Shown: positions 24,588 to 33,960 of the stretch, in pieces
Numbering within the stretch: position 1 is the first letter of the stretch
Layout of the letters: each line of letters starts with the position of its first letter
From: Novosphingobium capsulatum NBRC 12533
Lineage (GTDB): Bacteria > Pseudomonadota > Alphaproteobacteria > Sphingomonadales > Sphingomonadaceae
Assembly: GCF_001598375.1 (NCBI RefSeq)
Contig: NZ_BCYV01000013.1
Span: forward strand, 183,283-247,282
Direction: 5' to 3'
DNA: 64,000 nt
Made by a program: the position numbers and the translations under genes
The notes under the pieces: model-generated
Database searches by the model: none
What the model was told of the DNA's origin: nothing
Seen by the model: only the letters and a program-made list of their open reading frames with translations

Positions 24588-26879
24588 GTGACGCGCCAGA
24601 TCCACGGGCCGGGGGACACGAGGTTGAGCGAGGAACAGCGCACGGGCTGGATTGTCGGTGCCACGTTCGCGGCACTGCTGGCCTTGTCGGGCGCGCTAAT
24701 GGCAGCGCTCAATCATTCCATCCATGTGGTCGACGCCTTTACCCGCAAGGATGAGCGCGAGATGGTCGCGCGCTATCTCGATACGCGGGTGCGTACGGTA
24801 ATCATCGGCCAGACCGGGCAACTGGTGTGGGATGATTCGGTCCAGCATGCCGTGCGGCACACTGATCTGCCATGGATGGACCGCGAACTGGGCGTGTTCC
24901 CGTGGACCAACCAGGGCGCCGAAGAGACCATGCTGGTCGAACCCAACGGCACGCTGGTGCGCGGCTGGCGGCATGGCCAGGTGATGCCCGACTATCCCTA
25001 TGCCAAGGCGCGCTGGCAGGTGGAATCGGTTTTGTCCCAGGCGCGCAGCAACCGCCGCGTCTATGGCCAGGTGGCGCAGTTTCGCCGCGTGGGCGGGGCG
25101 CTGTGGCCGTTCGATGCGCGCGGCGCGCCGCTTTCACGGTGGGGGTCGTCGCTGGTTTGGCATGACGGCCGGCTGATGCTGTTGACCGCCGCGGCCATCG
25201 TACCCGATCGGAACTATGCGTTGCTCACGACCGAGCCGCGCTATCTCGTTTCGCTGCGCCTGGTCGATGATCGCGTGCTGCACGCGCTGGCGGCCGATCT
25301 GCTGCTGCCCGATTTTCACTTCGTGCGCACGCTGCCGCCGCTGAGCACGGTCAATTCCCTGCCGCGCTTCAGCGCCGATGGCACGCGGGTGGGCTTCTTC
25401 GTGTGGACCCCGCAATTGCCTGGGCCAGCCATCTGGCGTGGCACGGCGCCGCTGCTCGCCACCTGGATTTTCCTGTTCCTGGCGGTGTTGGCCGGTGGCG
25501 TGATGATCGTGCGGCGTATGCGCGCCACCACGCAGCATCTGCAGTTGAGCGAAGCCCAGGCGCAATACAACGCACTGCATGATCCCATGTCTGGCCTGGC
25601 CAATCGCCTGCACTTTGCCGAACGCCTGCGCGAGGAACTGGCCGATGCCAACCGCCAGCGTCAGGCGGGCGGCCAGGGCGACGTGTTCGTGGGCTATATC
25701 GATCTCGATGCGTTCAAGACCGTGAACGACACGATGGGGCACCATGTGGGCGACGAACTGGTCACCCAGGTGGCGCAGCGCCTGCGCGACGGATTGCTGC
25801 AGACTGATCTCATCGCACGGTTTGGCGGCGACGAGTTCGTGGTCCTGCGGCGCACCACGGGCGGGCTGGGTGCGGCCAATGCGCTGGGGCGGCAGATCGT
25901 GGGCCTGATGGCCGATCCGTTCATCATCGCCGGGCACAGCCTGGGCGTGACATGCTCATGCGGGATCAGCTGGGGGCCGGGGCAAACCGACGATGCCGCC
26001 GAACTGCTGCGCCGCGCCGATATCGCGCTCTACCGGGCCAAGCAGGGCGGCCGCGCGCGCTATCGCTGCTATACCAACGGCATGGACGCCACCGAGCGGC
26101 TGGCGCGCGAACTGGAGCTGGAACTGCGCCGCGCCATCGCCAACGACGAACTGGAGGCGCACTTCCAGCCGATCGTCGATCTCGCCACGTGGCAGATCGA
26201 AGGGTTCGAGGCGCTGTTGCGCTGGCCGCACCCCGAGCGCGGCGATATCGGGCCGGGCGTGTTCGTGCCGATTGCCGAACAATCCGGGCTGATGGTGCCG
26301 CTGGGCACCTGGATGCTGCGCCGTGTGTTCATGCAGTGCCGGCACTGGCCTGCCGCCGATATCTCGATCAATCTTTCGCCGATCCAGATCATGGCCCAGG
26401 GCTTTATCGAAACGATCGCGGCGTTGGTGCAGGAAACCGGCATCTCGCCGCAGCGAGTGATCCTGGAAGTGACCGAGGGCGTGATGCTCGATCGCAGCGA
26501 CCATGTGGCGCAAACGCTCACGACGCTTCAGGACATGGGCTTCCGCATCGCGCTCGATGATTTCGGCATCGGCTATTCCTCGCTGAGCTACCTGCGCTCG
26601 TTCCAGTTCGACCGCATCAAGATCGATCGCTCGTTCGTGCAGAACATCGAAAGCGACCTCGATGCGCAATCGATCCTGGGGGCAATCGTCGCGCTGGGGC
26701 AGACCCTGCGCATGAAAGTGGTGGCCGAAGGGGTGGAAACCGAGCTGCAACGCCGCCTGGTCCACGCCGCCGGGTGCGAGTTCGTGCAAGGGCATCTGTT
26801 CTGGCCCGCGCTGCCGGCCGATCAGGCCTGCGCTCTTTTGGCCCGCAACGCCGCCCAGCACATGCAGCAGGCGATCTGA
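24588..26879 (+). CDS. Membrane GGDEF-EAL protein with periplasmic CHASE4-like sensor
   Basis: 763 residues. Order: helix (WIVGATFAALLALSGALMAAL, about 21-41), a periplasmic CHASE4-like sensor (about 42-285), second helix (LLATWIFLFLAVLAGGVMIV, about 288-307), GGDEF domain with intact GGDEF near 413, and EAL domain with FEALLRW near 540 and DDFGIGYSSLSYLR near 660. The RxxD inhibitory site before GGDEF is replaced by LQTD, so product inhibition may be absent. Both active-site signatures look intact, so it may make or break c-di-GMP. Start is GTG at 24588; a TTG at 24624 is possible. Confidence 0.9.
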   Translation: MTRQIHGPGDTRLSEEQRTGWIVGATFAALLALSGALMAALNHSIHVVDAFTRKDEREMVARYLDTRVRTVIIGQTGQLVWDDSVQHAVRHTDLPWMDRELGVFPWTNQGAEETMLVEPNGTLVRGWRHGQVMPDYPYAKARWQVESVLSQARSNRRVYGQVAQFRRVGGALWPFDARGAPLSRWGSSLVWHDGRLMLLTAAAIVPDRNYALLTTEPRYLVSLRLVDDRVLHALAADLLLPDFHFVRTLPPLSTVNSLPRFSADGTRVGFFVWTPQLPGPAIWRGTAPLLATWIFLFLAVLAGGVMIVRRMRATTQHLQLSEAQAQYNALHDPMSGLANRLHFAERLREELADANRQRQAGGQGDVFVGYIDLDAFKTVNDTMGHHVGDELVTQVAQRLRDGLLQTDLIARFGGDEFVVLRRTTGGLGAANALGRQIVGLMADPFIIAGHSLGVTCSCGISWGPGQTDDAAELLRRADIALYRAKQGGRARYRCYTNGMDATERLARELELELRRAIANDELEAHFQPIVDLATWQIEGFEALLRWPHPERGDIGPGVFVPIAEQSGLMVPLGTWMLRRVFMQCRHWPAADISINLSPIQIMAQGFIETIAALVQETGISPQRVILEVTEGVMLDRSDHVAQTLTTLQDMGFRIALDDFGIGYSSLSYLRSFQFDRIKIDRSFVQNIESDLDAQSILGAIVALGQTLRMKVVAEGVETELQRRLVHAAGCEFVQGHLFWPALPADQACALLARNAAQHMQQAI

Positions 26880-26897
26880 CACCCCGGATCCTTCCTC

Positions 26898-26945
26898 ACA
26901 CCGTGGGGGAGGTGGCGGACCGCAGGTCCGTCGGAGGGGGAGTGC
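26898..26945. repeat. GC-rich hairpin repeat
   Basis: Reads as a hairpin with core GCGGACC-GCA-GGTCCGT flanked by purine-rich GGGGGAGG and GGAGGGGG. Similar purine-flanked hairpins are common intergenic repeats in sphingomonads (recollection, unchecked). Confidence 0.45.
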
Positions 26946-26978
26946 AGACCATGCGCTTGGCCAGTGCCTGGCGCAGAA

Positions 26979-27070
26979 TAGCGGGACCCCGGATCAAGTC
27001 CGGGGTGACGAAGATTTTCAACGAATATATTTACTTATCGTCACCCCGGACTTGATCCGGGGTCCCGCTA
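26979..27070. repeat. Palindromic repeat (REP-like), copy 1
   Basis: Perfect 33-bp inverted arms, 26979-27011 and 27038-27070, with a 26-bp AT-rich spacer. Core of each arm: GACCCCGGATCAAGTCCGGG. The same core recurs at 31061-31147. Lies in the gap between the convergent GGDEF-EAL and CHAP genes. Confidence 0.85.
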
Positions 27071-27090
27071 CCTAATCGGCTCCGCCCAAC

Positions 27091-27113
27091 AAAAAACCGC
27101 CCGAAACGGGCGG
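27091..27113 (-). terminator. Intrinsic terminator of the CHAP gene
   Basis: CCGCCCG-AAA-CGGGCGG stem (27097-27113); the minus-strand 3' side is a run of six T (27096-27091). Confidence 0.8.
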
Positions 27114-27142
27114 CTTTGTTGCTTCGGCGTAGCGCGGAGCGT

Positions 27143-27661
27143 TCAGCCCTGCGCCTTGTCCACCATGGCCAATTCGATCGCGGCGGTCTGGGTAACCGGG
27201 GCGGCGCTGGCGGGGGCGCCGTGGGGGTAGATGAAGCCGAAGGCGGGCGAGGGGCGCATGCCGAGCGATTGGGTCGGGCCGTACCATACGCGCACTTCCG
27301 ACCAGTCACCAGCGGCCGACACGTCAACCGCCATCACGCCGCGTTCGACCATGCCAGGGCGCGACCAGTTGGCATGGTTGATCATCACGTGGCGGGCATC
27401 GACCACCTTGCTGACCACGGCGACGTGGCCATAGGGCATGGAGTGTGAAGCGCGGAATGCGAGGACGGCACCGGCCTTGGGCTCTTGCCCGCGGGCATAG
27501 GTGCCAGCCGCATTGCCCCACCAATCGCGCGCATTGCCCGAAAGCTGAACGTCGGAAACCTGGCGGGCATAGGTCACGCACTGGAGCCGGGCATGGGCCA
27601 CGTTCGGCAGTGCAGCAAGCGAAGCGAAGGCGGCCAGGGCGGTGAGTGCGGTGCGAAGCAT
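27143..27661 (-). CDS. Exported CHAP-domain amidase/peptidase
   Basis: 172 residues with signal peptide (MLRTALTALAAFASLAALP, cleavage near AHA 24). The CHAP (NlpC/P60-like) catalytic residues are C28 (LQCVTYAR), H79 (YGHVAVV) and N95 region (MINHANW). Likely a periplasmic peptidoglycan hydrolase. AAGG precedes the ATG at 27661; a GTG three codons upstream is possible. Ended by the strong terminator at 27091. Confidence 0.87.
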   Translation of the reverse strand: MLRTALTALAAFASLAALPNVAHARLQCVTYARQVSDVQLSGNARDWWGNAAGTYARGQEPKAGAVLAFRASHSMPYGHVAVVSKVVDARHVMINHANWSRPGMVERGVMAVDVSAAGDWSEVRVWYGPTQSLGMRPSPAFGFIYPHGAPASAAPVTQTAAIELAMVDKAQG

Positions 27662-27791
27662 GGCCTGCACCTTAGGGTTTGCGGCGGATTCTGGAACCGG
27701 GGGTTCCCACGCTTCACCGCTCGCGCCGGGCCGTTTATCCTGCATTCATCCTGGCTGTGGATAACTTTCGCAATGCAGCATGGCGGACACG

Positions 27792-27821
27792 AAAAACGCC
27801 CGGACCGCTTGGGTCCGGGCG
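27792..27821 (-). terminator. Intrinsic terminator of glnA
   Basis: Perfect 10-bp stem CGCCCGGACC/GGTCCGGGCG with 5-nt loop, followed on the minus strand by TTTTT. Confidence 0.82.
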
Positions 27822-27866
27822 TCTGTCTTTCGTGCCTGCCGCATCGCTGCGGCAAGGCCAGCTCGC

Positions 27867-29276
27867 TTACGAGCTGTAGTACATGTCGAATTCGACGGCC
27901 GAAGGCGTGGTTTCCCAACGGAACACTTCGGGCCACTTGAGTTCGATGTAGCTTTCGATCTGGTCCTTGGTGAACACGCCGCCATCGAGCAGGAAGTCGT
28001 GGTCAGCGGCCAGCGAGTCCAGCGCTTCGCGCAGCGAACCGCACACGGTCGGCACGGCGGCGAGTTCGGCCGGCGGCAGATCGTAGAGGTTCTTGTCCAT
28101 GGCTTCGCCCGGGTGGATCTTGTTCTTGATCCCGTCGAGGCCAGCCATCAGCAGCGCGGCATAGGCGAGGTAGGGGTTGGCCATCGCGTCGGGGAAACGG
28201 AATTCCACGCGCTTGGCCTTGGCGCCGGCGCCATAGGGGATGCGGCACGAGGCCGAACGGTTGCGGGCCGAATAGGCCAGCAGCACCGGCGCTTCATAAC
28301 CCGGCACCAGGCGCTTGTAGCTGTTGGTGGTGGGGTTGGTGAACGCGTTCAGCGCCTTGGCGTGCTTGATCACGCCACCGATGAAGTACAGGCACATGTC
28401 CGACAGGCCGGCGTAGCCATTGCCAGCGAACAGGGGCTTGCCCGAATCCCAGATCGAGATGTGGGTGTGCATGCCCGAGCCGTTGTCCTTCATGATTGGC
28501 TTGGGCATGAACGTGGCCGTCTTGCCATAGGCCTGCGCGACCTGCTGCACGACGTACTTGTAGATCTGCATGCGGTCGGCCGTCTGCACCAGGGTGCCGA
28601 AGGTCAGGCCCAGTTCGTGCTGCGCGGCGGCCACTTCGTGGTGGTGCTTGTCGCAGGGCAGGCCCATTTCGAGCATGGTCGAAACCATTTCGCCGCGGAT
28701 GTCGACGCAGCTGTCGACCGGGGCGACGGGGAAGTAGCCACCCTTGGCACGCGGACGGTGCGCCAGGTTGCCGGCTTCGTAGTCCTTGTTCGAGTTGGTC
28801 GGCAGCTCGATGTCGTCGATCTTGAAGCCGTTGCCGTCATAGCCGTCATAGAACTTGACGTCGTCGAACAGGAAGAATTCCGCTTCCGGGCCGACATAGA
28901 CGGTGTCACCGATGCCGGTCGACTTGAGGAAGGCTTCGGCGCGCTTGGCGGTCGAACGCGGATCGCGCGAATAGAGTTCGCCGGTCGACGGTTCGACGAT
29001 GTCGCAGTTGATGATCAGCATCGGCGTGGCCGAGAACGGATCGACATAGACCGAGTCGAGGTCGGGCTTGAGGATCATGTCCGACTCGTTGATGGCCTTC
29101 CAGCCTTCGATCGACGAGCCGTCGAACATCAGGCCGTCTTCCAGTTCGTCTTCGCCCAGGACCGACGACACCATGGTGAGGTGCTGCCACTTGCCCTTGG
29201 GGTCGGTGAAGCGGAGATCAACCCACTCGATTTCCTCTTCCTTGATACGGGCGAGGATGTCCTTTGCACTTGCCAT
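27867..29276 (-). CDS. glnA: Glutamine synthetase type I
   Basis: ATP-dependent amidation of glutamate; dodecamer in the cytoplasm. 469 residues, normal GSI length. Motifs: [10 protein letters not shown] near 50, the substrate/ATP region [12 protein letters not shown] near 260, [11 protein letters not shown] near 339. Y398 in KNLYDLPP is the adenylylation tyrosine, so this is the GSI-beta form controlled by GlnE. Second gene of glnB-glnA, 160 bp after glnB; the gap holds an 8-bp hairpin (CTCCACCC-T-GGGTGGAG on the minus strand). Confidence 0.98.
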   Translation of the reverse strand: MASAKDILARIKEEEIEWVDLRFTDPKGKWQHLTMVSSVLGEDELEDGLMFDGSSIEGWKAINESDMILKPDLDSVYVDPFSATPMLIINCDIVEPSTGELYSRDPRSTAKRAEAFLKSTGIGDTVYVGPEAEFFLFDDVKFYDGYDGNGFKIDDIELPTNSNKDYEAGNLAHRPRAKGGYFPVAPVDSCVDIRGEMVSTMLEMGLPCDKHHHEVAAAQHELGLTFGTLVQTADRMQIYKYVVQQVAQAYGKTATFMPKPIMKDNGSGMHTHISIWDSGKPLFAGNGYAGLSDMCLYFIGGVIKHAKALNAFTNPTTNSYKRLVPGYEAPVLLAYSARNRSASCRIPYGAGAKAKRVEFRFPDAMANPYLAYAALLMAGLDGIKNKIHPGEAMDKNLYDLPPAELAAVPTVCGSLREALDSLAADHDFLLDGGVFTKDQIESYIELKWPEVFRWETTPSAVEFDMYYSS

Positions 29277-29436
29277 CGCTGGTCCTTCTGTTTGCCCGCT
29301 GGATAAAGACGCGGGCTTCAGGGGTGGTTGGAAAAGGAGGCCGCCCGTCCCAAGGCCACCCCCGCTTCACCCGCCGCACCGCCGGTCTGCCCTCCACCCA
29401 GGGTGGAGACCAGGCGCACGCTGCGGCGAAATTCGT

Positions 29437-29859
<423 letters not shown>

Positions 29860-29861
29860 CT

Positions 29862-29877
29862 AACAAGAATCGTGCCA
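29862..29877 (-). promoter_or_regulatory. Sigma-54-like promoter of glnB-glnA
   Basis: Minus strand TGGCACG-ATTC-TTGTT, 87 bp before the glnB start. The -24 element is perfect; the -12 element is TTGTT where TTGCW is usual. Sigma-54/NtrC control of glnBA is established in alphaproteobacteria. Confidence 0.55.
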
Positions 29878-29892
29878 CTGTTAAGCACAGTG
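29876..29892. promoter_or_regulatory. Palindrome abutting the sigma-54 -24 element
   Basis: CACTGT-TAAGC-ACAGTG, 6-bp perfect arms, overlaps the upstream edge of the -24 element. Candidate repressor or NtrC-type site; its overlap with the promoter favours a repressing role (inference). Confidence 0.4.
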
Positions 29893-30007
29893 CCCTAGGC
29901 CATTGCCGCCCGGTGCGAAAGCGGGAAATTCAGGGGGAAAGAAAGAATGCAACCCAACCCTGTGCAAAATCATGCGGGTTGTTGCGCAGATGCGACGGAA
30001 AAGTGCT

Positions 30008-30052
30008 TAAATAAAAGGCAGGGGCTGCCTGTTTTTTGGGCAGCTCCTGCCT
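30008..30052 (-). terminator. Intrinsic terminator of map
   Basis: AGGCAGGGGCTGCC (30016-30029) pairs with 30039-30052 in 13 of 14 positions; minus-strand tail TTTTATTTAAG. Confidence 0.78.
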
Positions 30053-30067
30053 GGGCAGAGCGTGAGA

Positions 30068-30898
30068 TCAGGCGGCGTAAGGCGGCTTGTGCAGGCCTTT
30101 GGGGCTGGTGGTGAAAATCTCGCAGCCGTCTTCGGTGATGCCGATCGAATGCTCGAACTGAGCAGACAGCGAACGGTCGCGCGTGACGGCCGTCCAGCCA
30201 TCGTCGAGGATCTTCACGGCGGGCTTGCCCAGATTGATCATCGGTTCGATCGTGAAGAACATGCCGGGCTTGAGCACCGGGCCAGTGCCGGCGCGCGCGG
30301 CGTGCACCACTTCGGGCGCATCGTGGAACAGGCGGCCCAGGCCGTGCCCGCAGAAATCGCGAACCACGCCATAGCGCTGCTTTTCGGCATGGGCCTGGAT
30401 CGCCGCGCCGATATCGCCCAGCCGCGCGCCGGGCTTGGCCTGCTCGATGCCGATCATTAGACACTCATAGGTCACGTCGACCAGGCGGCGCGCCTTCAAC
30501 GGCACGTCACCAACCAGATACATCCGGCTGGTATCGCCGTGCCAGCCATCGAGCAGCGGCGTCACGTCGATATTGACGATGTCGCCGTCCTTGAAGGTCT
30601 TGTCCGACGGAATGCCGTGGCACACCACATGGTTTATCGAGATGCAGCACGAATGCGCATAGCCGCGATAGCCCAGCGTCGCCGGCACCGCGCCGGCGTC
30701 GAGCGTCATCTGCCGCACGACATCGTCGATGGCGGCAGTGGTCACGCCGGGCTGCACCAGCGGCGCCACGGCATCAAGGATTTCGGCCGCCAGGCGCCCG
30801 GCCTTGCGCATGCCCTCGAACCCGGGGGGCCCATGGAGCTTGATCGTTCCGTCGCGCAGGACGGTTTCGGTGTCGTCTACGGTCACATATTCGGTCAT
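30068..30898 (-). CDS. map: Type I methionine aminopeptidase
   Basis: Removes initiator methionine from nascent proteins; dinuclear metal enzyme of 276 residues. Metal ligands: Asp in VNIDVTP, Asp in HGDTSRM, His in GHGLGRLFHD, Glu in TIEPMI and Glu in QFEHSIGIT. The substrate loop His is in HVVCHGIPS. Start at the ATG 30898; a GTG two codons upstream is possible. Its 5' region carries repeat arrays (30980-31147). Confidence 0.96.
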   Translation of the reverse strand: MTEYVTVDDTETVLRDGTIKLHGPPGFEGMRKAGRLAAEILDAVAPLVQPGVTTAAIDDVVRQMTLDAGAVPATLGYRGYAHSCCISINHVVCHGIPSDKTFKDGDIVNIDVTPLLDGWHGDTSRMYLVGDVPLKARRLVDVTYECLMIGIEQAKPGARLGDIGAAIQAHAEKQRYGVVRDFCGHGLGRLFHDAPEVVHAARAGTGPVLKPGMFFTIEPMINLGKPAVKILDDGWTAVTRDRSLSAQFEHSIGITEDGCEIFTTSPKGLHKPPYAA

Positions 30899-30979
30899 CG
30901 CCACGATATAGCGGGGCGCGCGCGAAATTGCGAGGTTGGATCGTGCGGCGCAGGCTGCCCAGCTGGCAGGATATCTTCA

Positions 30980-31028
30980 CACGAAGCCACGAAGGCACGA
31001 AGATGGCATTTCGCTACGTGGCTTTGTG
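30980..31028. repeat. Three tandem CACGAAGN octamers with an inverted partner
   Basis: CACGAAGC, CACGAAGG, CACGAAGA run head to tail at 30980-31003. CACGAAGCCACG (30980-30991) pairs with CGTGGCTTTGTG (31017-31028) in 11 of 12 positions. Intergenic, upstream of map. Confidence 0.6.
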
Positions 31029-31060
31029 CGCGAAGATCGCATGAGGCTGGCAAAGCAGAT

Positions 31061-31147
31061 AGCTGGACCCCGGATCAAGTCCGGGGTGACGAAGAAAAAA
31101 TCACCATAAAGACTATCGTCACCCCGGACTTGATCCGGGGTCCAGCT
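31061..31147. repeat. Palindromic repeat (REP-like), copy 2
   Basis: Perfect 32-bp inverted arms, 31061-31092 and 31116-31147, spacer 23 bp, same core as the copy at 26979. The outermost bases differ between copies (AGCTGGACC here, AGCGGGACC there) and remain paired in each. Lies between map and the lipoprotein gene. Confidence 0.85.
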
Positions 31148-31188
31148 TCTTTGTCGGCGCAACAAACCCCGTAGTCGCGAGCCGCACT

Positions 31189-32055
31189 TTACTGCACAGC
31201 AAAAGCCCCGCGCCATTCCGGCTTCACGGCCGCCAGCACCGCCGGCGTGACCGGCAGCGTCACTTCATACGATCCCTCGGCATAAGGCCCGGCTTCATAG
31301 GGCGCGATCAGGAAGCCGATGCGGTCGAACGCCTTCTTGCCGCGCGAGCCCAGGATCACCGTCTGCGCCAAGGGATCGACGCAGGCGTCAAAGCCACTGT
31401 CGCCGCCCAGGCTGGCATGGCCGCCGCGCTTCTTGGCGCGTTGCGCGTCCAGTGCCTTGCAGAAATCGGCGTGGATCGCGCCGGTGAGCGCGGCGCGGGC
31501 GGTGAACAGGTCTAGCGCATTGCGGGCCTGGCCGGCGCGCTTGTCCCACAGGATCGCGGCATAGCCATAGTTGGGATGGGCGCCGCCGCTGTCGTTGCCG
31601 ACCAGGCTCGACAGGCTGAGCCAATCGGGCAAGTCGGCGACAACCTGCCATTCCTGCCAATGGCCAAAGGCATGGAACGGATATTTGTCGCGCGCCGCTT
31701 CCTTCTGCCCCTGCTCGGCATCGTGCTTGAGCGTGGCGCGCTGCTTGGCCTCGTCTGCTGCCAGCCGGGCACGCAGGGCGGGCTGGGCATCGGACGCGGC
31801 AGGCCAGGAATAGCTGAATTCATAGGCATCGGTGCTTTCCTTCACCGCATGCCCGGCGGTGGAGGATTGCGTTGCCTGGGCGCTGGCGTGGCTGGTGGTG
31901 GCGCTGGCCGTGGCCGTGGTCGTGGTCGTGTCGGCCGGCGCGGCCTGGCTGGCCGGGGCGGGCGTTGCCGGTTGGCGGTTGCAGGCGGCAAGCATGGCCA
32001 GGGTCATCAGGGCAGGCAGCAGGGCAGAGTGGCGGGGGGCTGGCATAAGGGGCAT
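31189..32055 (-). CDS. Lipoprotein with DUF4163/DUF3298 (RsiV-like) domains
   Basis: 288 residues. The lipobox is LAAC with acylated C25, followed by a low-complexity Thr/Ala/Ser linker (TTTTTATASATTSHASAQAT). The folded part (YEFSYSWPAASDAQPALRAR; later SGGAHPNYGYAAILWD) matches the DUF4163-DUF3298 arrangement seen in RsiV and PdaC-type proteins that bind lysozyme or peptidoglycan in other phyla; the role here is unknown. The ATG at 32055 or 32046 both keep the lipobox. Divergent from the leucyl aminopeptidase gene. Confidence 0.8.
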   Translation of the reverse strand: MPLMPAPRHSALLPALMTLAMLAACNRQPATPAPASQAAPADTTTTTATASATTSHASAQATQSSTAGHAVKESTDAYEFSYSWPAASDAQPALRARLAADEAKQRATLKHDAEQGQKEAARDKYPFHAFGHWQEWQVVADLPDWLSLSSLVGNDSGGAHPNYGYAAILWDKRAGQARNALDLFTARAALTGAIHADFCKALDAQRAKKRGGHASLGGDSGFDACVDPLAQTVILGSRGKKAFDRIGFLIAPYEAGPYAEGSYEVTLPVTPAVLAAVKPEWRGAFAVQ

Positions 32056-32111
32056 CGCGGGGCATTTTCCTCTCGATCTTGGCGCCGTCCTGCGCCAAGG
32101 TCTGGTCCAAG

Positions 32112-33509
32112 ATGACCGACAAGAACGCGTTGATCCAGCCCGATCGCGACCAGAGCGCGATTGCCCTGCACATTGTCGACAAGGCGAGCATGCCCGATTG
32201 GCTGCGCGCCCGCAGCGGCCAGGCGCGCGCGCTGCTGACCGCACAAGCCTTTGCTGGCGCTGCCGGCGAGGTGGCCGTCGTGCCCGAGGGGGATGGCGAT
32301 GGCTGGATCGCGGTGGCGGGCGTCGCCGATCGCGCCAAGCTCGGCACCTGGTGCCTGGCCCGCGCGGCAGAGCGGCTGCCTGCCGGCACCTATCGCCTGG
32401 CCGGCGTGGGCGATGCTGCCCCCGCGCTGCATGGGTGGGTCACCGCGCAATACCGGTTCGATCGCTATCGCAGCCAGGGCAGCGAGCCCGGCCCGCGCGT
32501 GCTGCTGACCAGCGCGGTGCGCGCCCTGCCGCTGGCCCTGGCCGAAGCGGCGGCGGTCACCATGGTGCGTGATCTGGTCAATACCCCCGCCGAAGACATG
32601 GGCCCGGCGCAACTGGAGGCCGAAGCCCGCGCGCTGGCCAAGGCGCACCACGCCACGATCCATGTGATTGCCGGCGACGTACTGGAGCGGGACTATCCGA
32701 TGGTCCACGCAGTGGGTCGTGCCGCCGCGCGCAGCCATGCCCCGCGCCTGATCGAGCTGGAATGGGGGAACCCAAGCCATCCCCGCGTGGCCGTGGTGGG
32801 CAAGGGCGTGTGCTTTGATTCCGGCGGCCTCGATATCAAGCCGGCCTCGGGCATGGCGCTGATGAAAAAGGATATGGGCGGCGCGGCCCATGCCCTGGCG
32901 CTGGCCGGGCTGATCATGGGGCAAAACCTGCCGGTGCGGTTGCATCTGCTGGTCCCGGCAGTGGAAAATGCCATTTCCGGCAACGCTTTCCGCCCAGGAG
33001 ACATTCTGCGCACGCGCCAGGGCTTGAGCGTGGAAGTGACCAACACCGATGCCGAAGGGCGCCTGGTGCTGGGCGACGCGCTGACCCGTGCAAGCGAAGC
33101 CAAGCCCGAGCTGGTGATCGACTTTGCCACGCTGACCGGCGCGGCACGGGTGGCGCTTGGCCCCGATCTGCCCGCGATGTTTGCCCGGCGCGACGAGACG
33201 GCGCAGGCTCTGCTCGCCGCCGGGATCGGGCGCGATGATCCGTGCTGGCAGTTGCCGCTGCACGATGCCTATCGCGAATGGCTGAAATCCGATGTCGCCG
33301 ATCTGCAGAATTCGCCCAGCAATGGTTTTGCCGGGGCCAGCGTGGCGGCGCTGTTCCTCGATCGCTTTGTCGGCGAGGGGATCGATTGGCTGCATTTCGA
33401 TACCTTTGCCTGGCGCCCGGTGGGCAAGCCGGGCCGGCCCAAGGGTGGTGAAGCGCTGGGCCTGCGCGCGGCCTGGGGCCTGCTGCAGGGGCGCTACGCG
33501 GCGGGCTGA
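32112..33509 (+). CDS. Leucyl aminopeptidase (M17 family)
   Basis: Cytosolic di-metal aminopeptidase of 465 residues. The catalytic signatures are VGKGVCFDSGGLDIKP with K then MKKDMGGAAH, and NTDAEGRLVLGDAL, which holds metal ligands Asp and Glu. The N-terminal domain is shorter and different from E. coli PepA, as usual for the alphaproteobacterial form. Start at ATG 32112 (MTDKNALIQ); the open frame extends 11 codons further. The next gene encodes the SH3 remnant of its normal partner. Confidence 0.92.
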   Translation: MTDKNALIQPDRDQSAIALHIVDKASMPDWLRARSGQARALLTAQAFAGAAGEVAVVPEGDGDGWIAVAGVADRAKLGTWCLARAAERLPAGTYRLAGVGDAAPALHGWVTAQYRFDRYRSQGSEPGPRVLLTSAVRALPLALAEAAAVTMVRDLVNTPAEDMGPAQLEAEARALAKAHHATIHVIAGDVLERDYPMVHAVGRAAARSHAPRLIELEWGNPSHPRVAVVGKGVCFDSGGLDIKPASGMALMKKDMGGAAHALALAGLIMGQNLPVRLHLLVPAVENAISGNAFRPGDILRTRQGLSVEVTNTDAEGRLVLGDALTRASEAKPELVIDFATLTGAARVALGPDLPAMFARRDETAQALLAAGIGRDDPCWQLPLHDAYREWLKSDVADLQNSPSNGFAGASVAALFLDRFVGEGIDWLHFDTFAWRPVGKPGRPKGGEALGLRAAWGLLQGRYAAG

Positions 33510-33591
33510 ACGCGGCGCGGATGGCGCAAAACTTGAATCCCGGGGCAAGGGCGGCTAAGCGCGCGCCTTTGCGAATGTCCGGGAACCCGCC

Positions 33592-33960
33592 TTGTCTGCC
33601 GAATCCGATCTTGCCCTTGTCGTTTCCCCGGCCGTAGCGCCCGAGGGAGAACTGGCTCTGTCCGGCCCTTCGGCCAAGGTCGATCCGCTGCGCCTGCCGG
33701 TTCGGGGCGATCTGGCGCATGTCCGCCTGGCTGGCCGCGTCTTCGTGCCGCACTATGCCGTGCCGATGCCGCACCGCGTGGTCGCTGAAACGGCCCTGCT
33801 CAAGGCCGGCCGCAGCGATGCCGAGGCCATCGCGCAACTGCCGGCGGGCGAAACCTTTGCCGTGCTCGACATGGCCGGCGGCTGGGCCTGGGGCCAGGCA
33901 TCGGATGAAGGCGGCCTGGTGGGCTATGTGCCGCTTTCTGCGCTGGAGTTGGTAGCATGA
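33592..33960 (+). CDS. SH3-like domain protein (N-terminal part of a C40 peptidase family, catalytic domain absent)
   Basis: 122 residues. DLAHVRLAGRVFVPHYAVPM and GETFAVLDMAGGWAWGQ match the bacterial SH3 region that precedes the NlpC/P60 domain in the C40 peptidases often encoded next to this aminopeptidase. Here the frame stops right after the SH3 part (YVPLSALELVA). Only a TTG (33592) can start it: the frame is closed by TAA at 33556 and no ATG or GTG intervenes. ATGA overlap with argC implies coupled translation. Confidence 0.72.
   Translation: MSAESDLALVVSPAVAPEGELALSGPSAKVDPLRLPVRGDLAHVRLAGRVFVPHYAVPMPHRVVAETALLKAGRSDAEAIAQLPAGETFAVLDMAGGWAWGQASDEGGLVGYVPLSALELVA

Noticed and set aside
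31820..32065. ORF starting at 32065 with a good GAGG site, overlapping the lipoprotein gene
   Set aside because: Its translation is His/Pro/Gly-rich noise; the lipobox and domain lie in the other frame starting at 32055 or 32046.
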